Assembly: GCA_020161355.1 (NCBI GenBank)
Contig: JAIUOF010000010.1
Location: 111,571-175,570, forward strand
DNA: 64,000 bases
DNA from: Bacteroidota bacterium
Lineage (GTDB): Bacteria; Bacteroidota; Bacteroidia; Cytophagales; Spirosomataceae
Direction: 5' to 3'
Shown here: positions 55,198 through 62,830 of the stretch, piece after piece
Position numbering within the stretch: position 1 is the stretch's first letter
Layout of the letters: each line of letters begins with the position of its first letter
The notes under the pieces: generated by a model
Seen by the model: only the letters and a program-made list of their open reading frames with translations
Told to the model about the DNA's origin: nothing
The model's database searches: none
Translations under genes and position numbers: made by a program

Positions 55198-55734
55198 ATG
55201 ACAACATACACATTATGTGTTTTTACCGAAAACAGCATAGGTCTTCTCAATAAAATCACCATCATTTTTACTCGCAGAAGGATAAATATTGAGTCTTTGA
55301 CCGTATCTGAAACCGAAAGAAAAGGCGTTTCGAGATTCACGATCGTCATCAAACATCCCAAAAGAGAAGAGGTTGAGAAGCTGGTAAGGCAAATCAGAAA
55401 AATCGTGGAGGTACTTTCTGTTTTTGGTTACCTCAACCAGGATATTGTTTACAACGAAATCGCTCTGTTCAAAATAGCCACTCCTTTGGGTGGAAAACCT
55501 ATAGACATTGATGCCATCAACTCCATCTATAAAGCATGGGTAGTGTATTGGGAGCTCGATTATGTGGTGATTCAAAAAACCGGTACCGAGGAGGAAATAT
55601 TCGAGTTTTTCAAATATCTCAAACCCCACGGTATAATCGAATTCGTGCGTTCAGGCAGGGTGGCAGTTGGTAAAACGCACCGCGGATTGGTAGAGTTTTT
55701 ACCGGAAGATCAGGAATGGGAGTATTATTTGTAA
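55198..55734 (+). CDS. ilvN: Acetolactate synthase, small (regulatory) subunit
   Basis: A 178-residue ACT-domain subunit: TTYTLCVFTENSIGLLNKITIIFTRRRINIESLTVSETE is the valine-binding ACT domain, followed by the C-terminal ALS_ss_C region (IVYNEIALFKIATP, FVRSGRVAVGKTHRG). It activates the large subunit and gives feedback inhibition by valine. Sits between ilvB and the inserted hicAB pair. Confidence 0.93.
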   Translation: MTTYTLCVFTENSIGLLNKITIIFTRRRINIESLTVSETERKGVSRFTIVIKHPKREEVEKLVRQIRKIVEVLSVFGYLNQDIVYNEIALFKIATPLGGKPIDIDAINSIYKAWVVYWELDYVVIQKTGTEEEIFEFFKYLKPHGIIEFVRSGRVAVGKTHRGLVEFLPEDQEWEYYL

Positions 55735-55812
55735 AATGTTGATAATGACAAAATAAATTCTGAAATTTGCACCGTTTTAAAATACTAATTCCGAAAAAAA
55801 TAAAAATCAAAA

Positions 55813-56064
55813 GTGAGTAAAATTGAAAAGCTCATCATCAAAGTAGTAAGTGGTAGTTCAGACCATAATATTTCTTTTAGTGATTTAGTTTTAATTTTAA
55901 AAACTTTAGGGTTTGAGTTAAGAATTAAAGGAAGCCATCACATATTCTTTAAAGAAGGCGTAGTAGAAATCATCAACCTTCAACCCGTTGGTGAAAAAGC
56001 AAAGCCTTATCAGGTTAAACAAGTAAGAAATCTTTTAATAAAATATAAGTTAATAGATTTATGA
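55813..56064 (+). CDS. HicA-type mRNA interferase toxin
   Basis: An 83-residue HicA-like protein starting at GTG. The dsRBD-like core with the catalytic His is LVLILKTLGFELRIKGSHHIFFKEGVVEIINLQP. The C terminus (AKPYQVKQVRNLLIKYKLI) matches HicA. It overlaps hicB by four bases. It lies within the ilv cluster. Confidence 0.87.
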   Translation: MSKIEKLIIKVVSGSSDHNISFSDLVLILKTLGFELRIKGSHHIFFKEGVVEIINLQPVGEKAKPYQVKQVRNLLIKYKLIDL

Positions 56065-56273
56065 ATACAAAATATGAGATTGTCATTTATTGGAGCAATG
56101 AAGATAGCTCATTTATAGCCGAGGTTCCCGAGCTTCCCGGTTGCATGGCAGATGGTGCCTCATATCAGGAAGCACTATCTAATGTGTCCGGTGTGATTGA
56201 GAATTGGATTGAGACAGCTAAAAGTCTTAATCGAACAATCCCGGCACCCAAAGGAAAACTCATGTATGCATAA
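56061..56273 (+). CDS. HicB-type antitoxin
   Basis: A 70-residue protein with the HicB partial RNase H-like fold: YEIVIYWSNEDSSFIAEVPELPGCMADGASYQEALSNV and the following helix. It has no extra C-terminal DNA-binding domain. Pairs with the HicA toxin immediately upstream. Confidence 0.88.
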   Translation: MNTKYEIVIYWSNEDSSFIAEVPELPGCMADGASYQEALSNVSGVIENWIETAKSLNRTIPAPKGKLMYA

Positions 56274-56310
56274 ATTTTAAAATAGTATAATCAATTTATT
56301 TATATAAAAA

Positions 56311-57354
56311 ATGGCAAAATTAAACTTTGGTGGGGTAGAAGAAGAAGTGGTAACCCGCGAAGAATTTCCTCTTGAAAAAGCAAGAGAAGTATTGGGTAAC
56401 GAAGTTATAGCTGTAATCGGTTATGGCGTACAAGGTCCCGGTCAGGCTATGAACATGCGTGACAACGGTCTTCCTGTAATCGTAGGACAGCGTAAAGGTA
56501 AAACTTACGACAAAGCTGTTGCTGACGGTTGGGTACCTGGCGAAACACTTTTCGAAATCGAAGAAGCTCTTGAAAAAGGAACCATCATATGCTATCTTCT
56601 TTCTGACGCCGCTCAGATCGAACTTTGGCCTACAGTGAAAAAATATCTTACTCCGGGCAAATCCCTGTATTTCTCACATGGATTCGGAATCACTTATAAA
56701 GAAAAAACCGGTATCGTTCCTCCTGCCGACGTTGACGTGTTCCTTGCTGCTCCAAAAGGCTCAGGTACTTCACTTCGTCGTCTGTTTGTGGAAGGTAAAG
56801 GTCTTAACTCATCATTTGCCGTTTATCAGGATGCAACCGGAAAAGCCCGCGAAAAATGTATCGCTATGGCTATTGGAGTAGGTTCAGGATATTTGTTCGA
56901 AACCGACTTCTACAAAGAAGTATCTTCTGACCTTACAGGAGAAAGAGGTACTTTGATGGGTGCTATTCAGGGAATTTTTGCTGCTCAGTACGAAGTATTG
57001 AGAGCTAACGGTCACTCTCCTTCAGAAGCCTTCAACGAAACTGTGGAAGAATTGACCCAGTCATTGATGCCATTGGTTGCCGAAAACGGTATGGATTGGA
57101 TGTACGCCAACTGTTCTACCACTGCTCAACGTGGTGCTTTGGACTGGTGGAAGCCTTTCCGTGATGCAACCAAGCCTGTTTTTGAGAAATTGTATAACTC
57201 AGTAGTTACTCAAAACGAAGCTGCAATCTCTATTGAGCGTAACTCTCAACCTGACTATCGTGAAAAACTTGAGGTAGAATTGGCCGAACTTCGCGACTCA
57301 GAAATGTGGAGAGCCGGTAAAACAGTTAGAAGTCTTAGACCCGAAAATAACTAA
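56311..57354 (+). CDS. ilvC: Ketol-acid reductoisomerase
   Basis: A 347-residue NADPH enzyme for the second step of valine/isoleucine synthesis. The nucleotide motif is VIGYGVQGPGQAMNMRDNG, AAPKGSGTSLRRLF is conserved, and the metal-binding helix region contains SDLTGERGTLMGAIQGIFAAQYEVL and EELTQSLMPLVAENGMDWMY. Codon choice is more C-ending than in neighbours, suggesting strong expression. A terminator follows at once. Confidence 0.95.
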   Translation: MAKLNFGGVEEEVVTREEFPLEKAREVLGNEVIAVIGYGVQGPGQAMNMRDNGLPVIVGQRKGKTYDKAVADGWVPGETLFEIEEALEKGTIICYLLSDAAQIELWPTVKKYLTPGKSLYFSHGFGITYKEKTGIVPPADVDVFLAAPKGSGTSLRRLFVEGKGLNSSFAVYQDATGKAREKCIAMAIGVGSGYLFETDFYKEVSSDLTGERGTLMGAIQGIFAAQYEVLRANGHSPSEAFNETVEELTQSLMPLVAENGMDWMYANCSTTAQRGALDWWKPFRDATKPVFEKLYNSVVTQNEAAISIERNSQPDYREKLEVELAELRDSEMWRAGKTVRSLRPENN

Positions 57355-57373
57355 TTTTTAAATGGTTTTACCA

Positions 57374-57408
57374 AAAAAATCCTCGGGTTTCCCGGGGATT
57401 TTTTTTTA
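57374..57408 (+). terminator. Terminator of the ilv cluster
   Basis: Arms AATCCTCGGG (57378-57387) and CCCGGGGATT (57391-57400), loop TTT, then nine T. Confidence 0.9.
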
Positions 57409-57446
57409 TGGTTTTTACCTAAAATTAGAAGGGTTAAAACTCCAAA

Positions 57447-58001
57447 TTATATTTCCACGATCTTTCGTGGCTTTTCTCCTGCCGCAAACAATGGGTACTG
57501 ATCAAAAATACTCCTCACTACACTTCTATAATAATTCACAGGCTTGTTTACTTTCTTATTAAATACTCCCGATGCGTATCCTCTCCATATTAGCCTGCTG
57601 CTGTGAGCATCCAGCAGCGAAACCAATATCATCCCTCCGCCAAAATTGTAATTCTGAACTTTATATACATCATCATTTTCATATTTATTTACCCACCTTT
57701 CCAACGATGGCTGAAAGTACCCCTTATAGCCCACTCTTTCTTTGATAATGCTATAGCTCACCAGCAATCCGGGGTTTTCATCCTGCATTTTATAGCCTCG
57801 GGCCTTCATTTGTCTCCTTATGGCATCCTGAATCTCCGTACAAATATCATTGGTGTCAATCTCGCAATTCAGGAAATTGTAGGAAGTGTAAGTGGTGAAA
57901 TCAGTATCATAACTGTAATCATTGTCAACGAGAAGCTTAGCAGTGTTGCAGCTCAACATAGTCATGGCAGTCGCCACGGCGAGTAATAGGTATTTCTTCA
58001 T
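57447..58001 (-). CDS. DUF4136 lipoprotein
   Basis: A 184-residue lipoprotein (lipobox MTMLSC). DUF4136 features are YSYDTDFTTYTSYNFL near the start, IQDAIRRQMKARGYKMQDENPGLLVSYSI, and the C-terminal GMILVSLLDAHSSRLIWRGYASGVF. The family's function is unknown; it sits on the periplasmic face of the outer membrane. Convergent with ilvC. Confidence 0.88.
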   Translation of the reverse strand: MKKYLLLAVATAMTMLSCNTAKLLVDNDYSYDTDFTTYTSYNFLNCEIDTNDICTEIQDAIRRQMKARGYKMQDENPGLLVSYSIIKERVGYKGYFQPSLERWVNKYENDDVYKVQNYNFGGGMILVSLLDAHSSRLIWRGYASGVFNKKVNKPVNYYRSVVRSIFDQYPLFAAGEKPRKIVEI

Positions 58002-58133
58002 TAGGGTATAAATTTTAAAATTTCAGTAAATACGCAATACTTTAGTTTTCAGTTGCTTATTTCAACAAATTTTAATAATTTTTTTTTACCCTCCTATCAT
58101 TACACAAAAATAATTTTCAGAATTTTATTATTT

Positions 58134-58236
58134 GGGCAGCTTATCCCGCTTTCGCCAGTCGCTCTTTTATTGCGGCTATCGCCAGCAATAAAAGGAGCTC
58201 CAACAATGGCTCAATCAGGGCTGCAATACGGAAACA
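58134..58236. repeat. Structured intergenic element downstream of aroB
   Basis: A GC-richer block in an AT-rich gap. Its strongest hairpin has arms 58161-58173 and 58185-58198 (one bulge) with an inner GGC-TATC-GCC mini-stem. The ends carry GCAGC (left, 58136-58140) and GCTGC (right, 58220-58224) as outer pairing. It begins a few bases after the aroB stop on the minus strand. The style matches dispersed hairpin repeats in other Bacteroidota, but I see only one copy here. Confidence 0.5.
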
Positions 58237-59265
58237 TTATTTTCCGGAATAGTAAGCCAGTGCTTTTTTCATATCTGTCTTTGAAAGCGAAATATCATAA
58301 GCACAGTCGCCGATTCCTTTCAATATTGATGCTCTCACCAGTTTTCCTTTGTTTTTTTTGTCTTGTTGCGTTAGCTTTATGATGGCCTCAAAATCATTGG
58401 GGTCAATATTTACAGAGCCATAAACGGCATAAATAAACTCCTCAACCTGAGCCAGTTCGTCTTCACCGAGCATACCTTTCTGGAATCCAATGTATGCTTC
58501 TGCAATCATTCCGGCGGCTATAGCCTCACCATGAAGCAGCCGTTTTTTACCCTTATCTAAAAAGAAAGTTTCGATTGCATGCCCCAGAGTATGCCCGAAA
58601 TTCAGTATTTTTCTCAACCCTTTTTCAGTTGGATCAGCTGCAACCACTTTCTTCTTAATTTCCACCGAGTGCTGTATCAAATCACCCAGATTTTGTTGAT
58701 CCAAATCCAAAATCCTGATTTCTTTCCACTTGGTGGCATCCTGAATCAGGCAATGTTTTATAATTTCCGCAAATCCCGACCTCAACTCTCTTTCAGGCAA
58801 AGACTTAAGGAATTCCTTATCAATCAACACGGCATTTGGCAGCGTAAAAACTCCCAAATGGTTTTTAAAGCCCTGAAAATCAATACCTAGTTTACCTCCC
58901 ACACTGGCATCTACCTGCGAAAGCAAAGTAGTTGGTATTTGGATAAAGTCAATGCCTCTTTTATAGGTAGCTGCACAAAAGCCCCCCATGTCACCAATCA
59001 CACCACCGCCAAGATTGACCAAAAGTGAATGCCTGTCAAGCTCATTTTCAGTCATTTGTTCCCAGATATATGAACAAGTTTCCAGATTTTTGTTTTCCTC
59101 ACCTGCTTTTATTTGAATCACTTTATGGGCAGGCAGCAAAGGCTTTACTGATTCATAGCAATGTTTTTTGGTATTTTGATCTACCAAAATCATCACTTTT
59201 GAATAATTTTTATCGCTTAAATACTGGCTTAGCGTTTCGGCAATTGGACCAATTTGTACAGACAT
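58237..59265 (-). CDS. aroB: 3-dehydroquinate synthase
   Basis: A 342-residue NAD- and zinc-dependent enzyme, second step of the shikimate pathway. The dinucleotide-binding region is VNLGGGVIGDMGGFCAATYKRGI, then PTTLLSQVDASVGGKLGID, FAEIIKHCLI, and FGHTLGHAIETF with a zinc His; LLHGEAIAAGMIAEA supplies the next. Length is normal. Confidence 0.95.
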   Translation of the reverse strand: MSVQIGPIAETLSQYLSDKNYSKVMILVDQNTKKHCYESVKPLLPAHKVIQIKAGEENKNLETCSYIWEQMTENELDRHSLLVNLGGGVIGDMGGFCAATYKRGIDFIQIPTTLLSQVDASVGGKLGIDFQGFKNHLGVFTLPNAVLIDKEFLKSLPERELRSGFAEIIKHCLIQDATKWKEIRILDLDQQNLGDLIQHSVEIKKKVVAADPTEKGLRKILNFGHTLGHAIETFFLDKGKKRLLHGEAIAAGMIAEAYIGFQKGMLGEDELAQVEEFIYAVYGSVNIDPNDFEAIIKLTQQDKKNKGKLVRASILKGIGDCAYDISLSKTDMKKALAYYSGK

Positions 59266-59356
59266 CCTTTTTGATTTTTAAAATGCAAAATTACGGTTTT
59301 TAAACCATATATTGAAGTCCTGTTCCGACACTTTACCCCAGATAAACTACAACTGT

Positions 59357-59448
59357 GAAATATTGTAATTTGAAAGTACAAGTTTCAATTTGCAAGAAAA
59401 TACCTCGAAATATTGTAATTTGAAAGTGAAAGTTTCAATTTGCAAGAA
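59357..59448 (+). promoter_or_regulatory. Two 42-bp direct repeats upstream of the second DUF4143 gene
   Basis: Units 59357-59398 and 59407-59448 match at 40 of 42 positions and are spaced 8 bases. Each contains TTGAAA-N7-TTTCAA (59370-59388 in the first). A TATATTTG -7 element follows at 59456-59463, and the ATG is at 59484. Likely tandem operators. Confidence 0.75.
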
Positions 59449-59455
59449 TATTTTT

Positions 59456-59463
59456 TATATTTG
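59456..59463 (+). promoter_or_regulatory. -7 promoter element of the second DUF4143 gene
   Basis: TATATTTG, perfect TAnnTTTG match, 20 bases before the ATG and directly after the repeat pair. Confidence 0.5.
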
Positions 59464-59483
59464 TTGCATAAAAATCAGGAAAT

Positions 59484-60665
59484 ATGATTTCGCGAGAATT
59501 AGAAAATAGGCTAAAAGATGCATTAAGTAATATTCCGGCAGTGGCTCTCCTGGGCTCCAGACAGGTTGGAAAAACTACTTTGGCTATAAAGATTGCTGAG
59601 AGTTTTACAACAAAAAAATCTATCTATCTTGACCTGGAGTCTGATGCGGATCGCTCAAAACTGCTCAACGCAGAAGCATTTTTAAAGACACATTTCAACG
59701 AACTTATCATTATAGATGAAGTGCAGCAAATGCCTGATCTTTTCAGAACTTTGAGGGTAATTATCGATCAAAGAAAACGGGCCGGTGAACCCAATGCCCA
59801 ATTTTTGCTTCTGGGTTCAGCTTCAAGAGATTTGCTTAACCAGAGCTCTGAGACCCTGGCTGGCCGTATTTTGTATCTGGAATTGACTCCTTTTTCGATT
59901 AAGGAACTTGTTGAAAATCAAGATTTTAATTTTTCATTGGAAAAACTTTGGTTACGTGGAGGATATCCTGATAGTTATCTGGCCAATAGCGAAACCGCCA
60001 GTTGGGACTGGAGAACCGGCTTTGTTTCAACTTATGTGGAAAGAGATATACCGAGAGCAGGTCTGGGCATTTCGCCATCCAGAATGCGGAATTTGTGGAC
60101 TATGCTGGCACATCTTCAGGGGCAGCAACTTAATCTTTCAGCCCTGGGAAAAGGCTTGGATGTAAGCCATACCACCACCCGAAATTATTTGGATATTTTG
60201 ACAGAGCTTTTTATGGTAAGGCAGTTGCCAACTTGGTCGGGCAATACCAAAAAGAGATTGGTTAAGTCTCCGAAAGTATATATCAGAGATTCAGGCATAC
60301 TTCATAGACTTCTCATGATTCAGGACTTTCAGCATCTGTTGGGACACCCGGTTGTGGGGTATTCATGGGAAGGTTTTGTGATCGAAAATATTATAAATTC
60401 CTTATCTGATCAATGGCAGGCAAGTTATTATCGCTCAGCTGAACAAACCGAAATTGATTTAATTCTGGAAAAAGGAAACGAAAAATGGGCAATCGAAATA
60501 AAAAGAAATCTCACGCCCAAAGTGCCTGCGGGCTTTATAAGAGCAAGTGAGGATATTAAAGCAACCCGCAAATTTCTATTGTATAACGGAACCGAGACTT
60601 TTCCAATGAATGGCGAAATAGAAGCAATGGGTATTTTGGAGTTTTTGAAATTGGTTGGAAGTTAA
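59484..60665 (+). CDS. AAA ATPase with DUF4143 domain (second copy)
   Basis: A 393-residue AAA_14/DUF4143 protein. Walker A is VALLGSRQVGKTTLAIK, Walker B ELIIIDEVQQMPDLFR, and AQFLLLGSASRDLLNQSSETLAGRI is the sensor region. WLRGGYPDSYL and a winged helix (NLSALGKGLDVSHTTTRNYLDILTELFMVRQL) precede DUF4143 with VYIRDSGILHRLL and the terminal SYYRSAEQTEIDLILEKGNEKWAIEIKRN, a PD-(D/E)xK-like nuclease motif (EID...EIK). Only distantly similar to the copy at 50172-51305. Function unknown. Confidence 0.9.
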   Translation: MISRELENRLKDALSNIPAVALLGSRQVGKTTLAIKIAESFTTKKSIYLDLESDADRSKLLNAEAFLKTHFNELIIIDEVQQMPDLFRTLRVIIDQRKRAGEPNAQFLLLGSASRDLLNQSSETLAGRILYLELTPFSIKELVENQDFNFSLEKLWLRGGYPDSYLANSETASWDWRTGFVSTYVERDIPRAGLGISPSRMRNLWTMLAHLQGQQLNLSALGKGLDVSHTTTRNYLDILTELFMVRQLPTWSGNTKKRLVKSPKVYIRDSGILHRLLMIQDFQHLLGHPVVGYSWEGFVIENIINSLSDQWQASYYRSAEQTEIDLILEKGNEKWAIEIKRNLTPKVPAGFIRASEDIKATRKFLLYNGTETFPMNGEIEAMGILEFLKLVGS

Positions 60666-60669
60666 AAAA

Positions 60670-60698
60670 ATTGCGGCCTAAAAAATATGAGCCGCAAT
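60670..60698. repeat. Inverted repeat after the second DUF4143 gene
   Basis: ATTGCGGC (60670-60677) and GCCGCAAT (60691-60698), loop of 13, no T-run. The motif GCAATTCCGG(T/C)CTA next to it recurs about 67 bases downstream (60693-60707 and 60760-60774). The 361-base gap to the TldD gene holds only this, the tandem repeat below and AT-rich sequence. Confidence 0.5.
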
Positions 60699-60855
60699 TC
60701 CGGTCTAATCCCAGTTATTAATTCTTTTATCCTTAAAATAAAAAAACTCATCTATATAGACGCAATTCCGGCCTATTTCGATGCCTATGTATATTTTTTT
60801 AACATTTTTTGTATAAAATTCCCTATATAAAAATATCCCCCAATCGTAGATCCAA

Positions 60856-60918
60856 AATCGAATCAATCGCCAATCGAATCAATCGTCAATCGAATTAATC
60901 GTAAATCGAATAATCGAC
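60856..60918. repeat. Tandem 16-bp repeat, four units
   Basis: Units of the form AATCGAATCAATCGYC at 60856, 60872, 60888 and 60904 (last one 15 bases, diverged), between the ATPase and TldD genes. Confidence 0.85.
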
Positions 60919-61026
60919 CCATTCAGCCCCTTAACCGATTGATTTTCCAAAAAACACCCTTCAATATTTCATTTTTCAAAAAAAAGAATACTTTTACAAA
61001 TCTTTATTATCATCAAACTAACCCTA

Positions 61027-62670
61027 ATGGATAGACGAAAATTTATTCAGATGACCGGAATGGGGCTTGGAGCCTTTGCTGCCACTTCCATCCCGATAAT
61101 TGGTCAGGCCACTACTGCCGAACTTATGGCAGAAAATACGGTGGATATCGCGACCAAAAAGAAATTTGCCGACATCGCCCTGAACGCCGCCCGATCCAAG
61201 GGAGCCACTTATACCGATGTCAGAATAGGCAGGTATCTTCAGCAGTACCTCTTCACCCGTGAGACCCGTGTGCAGAACATTGTGAATGCGGAATCGTATG
61301 GCGTGGGCATCAGAGTCATTGCCAATGGCACCTGGGGCTTTGCTGCCACCAGTGATGTAACGACTGATGGTATTGCCCGATGTGCGGAAACGGCTGTCGC
61401 AATTGCCAAAGCAAACTCAAAAATGCAAACCGAGCCGGTAATACTCGCTCCTCAAAAAGGCGTAGGCGAAGTAACCTGGAATACACCCATTCAGAAAAAT
61501 GCTTTTCAGATACCCGTGCAGGAAAAAATCGACTTGCTGATGAAGGTAAATGGCGAAGCAATGAAAAACGGAGCAGCTTTTGTTACCTCAAATCTGTTTT
61601 TTATCAACGAACAAAAATATTTCGCCAGCACCGATGGCTCTTATATTGATCAGGATGTGCATCGCATTTGGCCAACATTTACGGTAACTGCAATCGATAA
61701 AGCGGCGGGGAAATTTAAAACCAGAGATGCCCTCAGCTCACCAATGGGCATGGGTTACGAATATCTTGATGGTCTGGCATCGGAAAAAATCGCAGGGCCG
61801 AAAAATCTCGTAGGCTATAGAAACAGCTACGATATGGTTGAAGATGCCATTTTTGCGGCACAACAAGCCAAAGAAAAAATCACAGCCAAGAGCGTAGAAG
61901 CCGGAAAATATGATTTGGTACTTGACCCCAACCACCTTGGGCTCACAATTCATGAGTCTGTGGGTCACCCAACTGAGCTCGATCGTGTCCTTGGTTATGA
62001 GGCCAATTATGCAGGTACCAGCTTTGCCACACTAGACAAGTGGAAAGCCGGCAACTTTAACTATGGCAGCAAACTGGTCAATATCGTGGCAGATAAAACC
62101 CAACCAAATGCTTTGGGAACAGTGGGTTATGACGACGAAGGCGTGCCATGTAAAGAATGGAATATCATCAAAGACGGAACACTGGTCAATTACCAGGCCA
62201 TCAGAGACCAGGTTAATATTTTGGGCGAAAAAGAGTCGCATGGCTGCTGTTATGCCGACAACTGGAGCTCTGTGCAGTTTCAGCGGATGCCCAATGTCTC
62301 TTTGAAACCCGGCACCGAAAAGTTAAACGTGAATGACATGATTAAAGGGGTAGAAAAAGGGATTTACATCATAGGTCGTGGCTCTTATTCTATTGATCAG
62401 CAGCGTTATAACTTCCAGTTTGGAGGGCAGCTGTTTTATGAGATCAAAAACGGGGAAATCGCCGGCATGCTGGAAGATGTGGCCTATCAGTCAAATACTC
62501 AGGAGTTTTGGAACTCATGTGTGCAAATATGCGATAAAGACGATTACCGGACTTTCGGTTCATTCTTTGACGGCAAAGGTCAGCCTTCGCAGGTTTCGGC
62601 TGTGTCGCACGGAAGCTCAACTACCCGTTTCAATGGCGTAAATGTGATTAATACCGGAAGGAAAATATAA
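61027..62670 (+). CDS. TldD/PmbA-family metalloprotease (TldD type)
   Basis: A 547-residue protein with a twin-arginine-like leader (MDRRKFIQMTGMGLGAFAA), which suggests export in folded form. The HExxxH zinc motif HESVGHPTELDR marks it as the catalytic TldD subunit; the Cys ligand region is near the C terminus. TldD pairs with TldE/PmbA to unfold and degrade small peptides, with known roles in microcin maturation. The partner is the next gene. Confidence 0.92.
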   Translation: MDRRKFIQMTGMGLGAFAATSIPIIGQATTAELMAENTVDIATKKKFADIALNAARSKGATYTDVRIGRYLQQYLFTRETRVQNIVNAESYGVGIRVIANGTWGFAATSDVTTDGIARCAETAVAIAKANSKMQTEPVILAPQKGVGEVTWNTPIQKNAFQIPVQEKIDLLMKVNGEAMKNGAAFVTSNLFFINEQKYFASTDGSYIDQDVHRIWPTFTVTAIDKAAGKFKTRDALSSPMGMGYEYLDGLASEKIAGPKNLVGYRNSYDMVEDAIFAAQQAKEKITAKSVEAGKYDLVLDPNHLGLTIHESVGHPTELDRVLGYEANYAGTSFATLDKWKAGNFNYGSKLVNIVADKTQPNALGTVGYDDEGVPCKEWNIIKDGTLVNYQAIRDQVNILGEKESHGCCYADNWSSVQFQRMPNVSLKPGTEKLNVNDMIKGVEKGIYIIGRGSYSIDQQRYNFQFGGQLFYEIKNGEIAGMLEDVAYQSNTQEFWNSCVQICDKDDYRTFGSFFDGKGQPSQVSAVSHGSSTTRFNGVNVINTGRKI

Positions 62671-62793
62671 AAAAAAGTTAGATAGTAGGTAAGTTGGAAA
62701 TAAATAGGGTAGGTCAGCACCGAAGGTCAGACCAGTCTATGATTAACTAATGCCTGTTAACTCAAATAACTAATAATGTAGGTCAAAAGCCCT

Positions 62794-62821
62794 GATGCCT
62801 GTTGCCTACTCCCTGTTAACT
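62794..62821. repeat. Heptanucleotide repeat, third locus (4 units)
   Basis: GATGCCT, GTTGCCT, ACTCCCT, GTTAACT in register just before the TldE start. Related to the arrays at 25571 and 28664. Confidence 0.55.
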
Positions 62822-62830
62822 AAAAAAACT

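Noticed and set aside
57362..57562. 66-codon frame after ilvC
   Set aside because: It consists of the ilv terminator and the antisense of the DUF4136 gene.
58053..58382. 109-codon plus-strand frame after the DUF4136 gene
   Set aside because: It runs through the structured element and into the antisense of aroB; no start signal or domain.
59357..59448. Two-repeat mini-CRISPR
   Set aside because: The 42-bp units are separated by only 8 bases and sit directly before a promoter element; no cas genes.
50172..60665. A defence island built on the two DUF4143 ATPases
   Set aside because: The genes between them are ilv, aroB and other housekeeping genes; apart from HicAB no defence gene is present.
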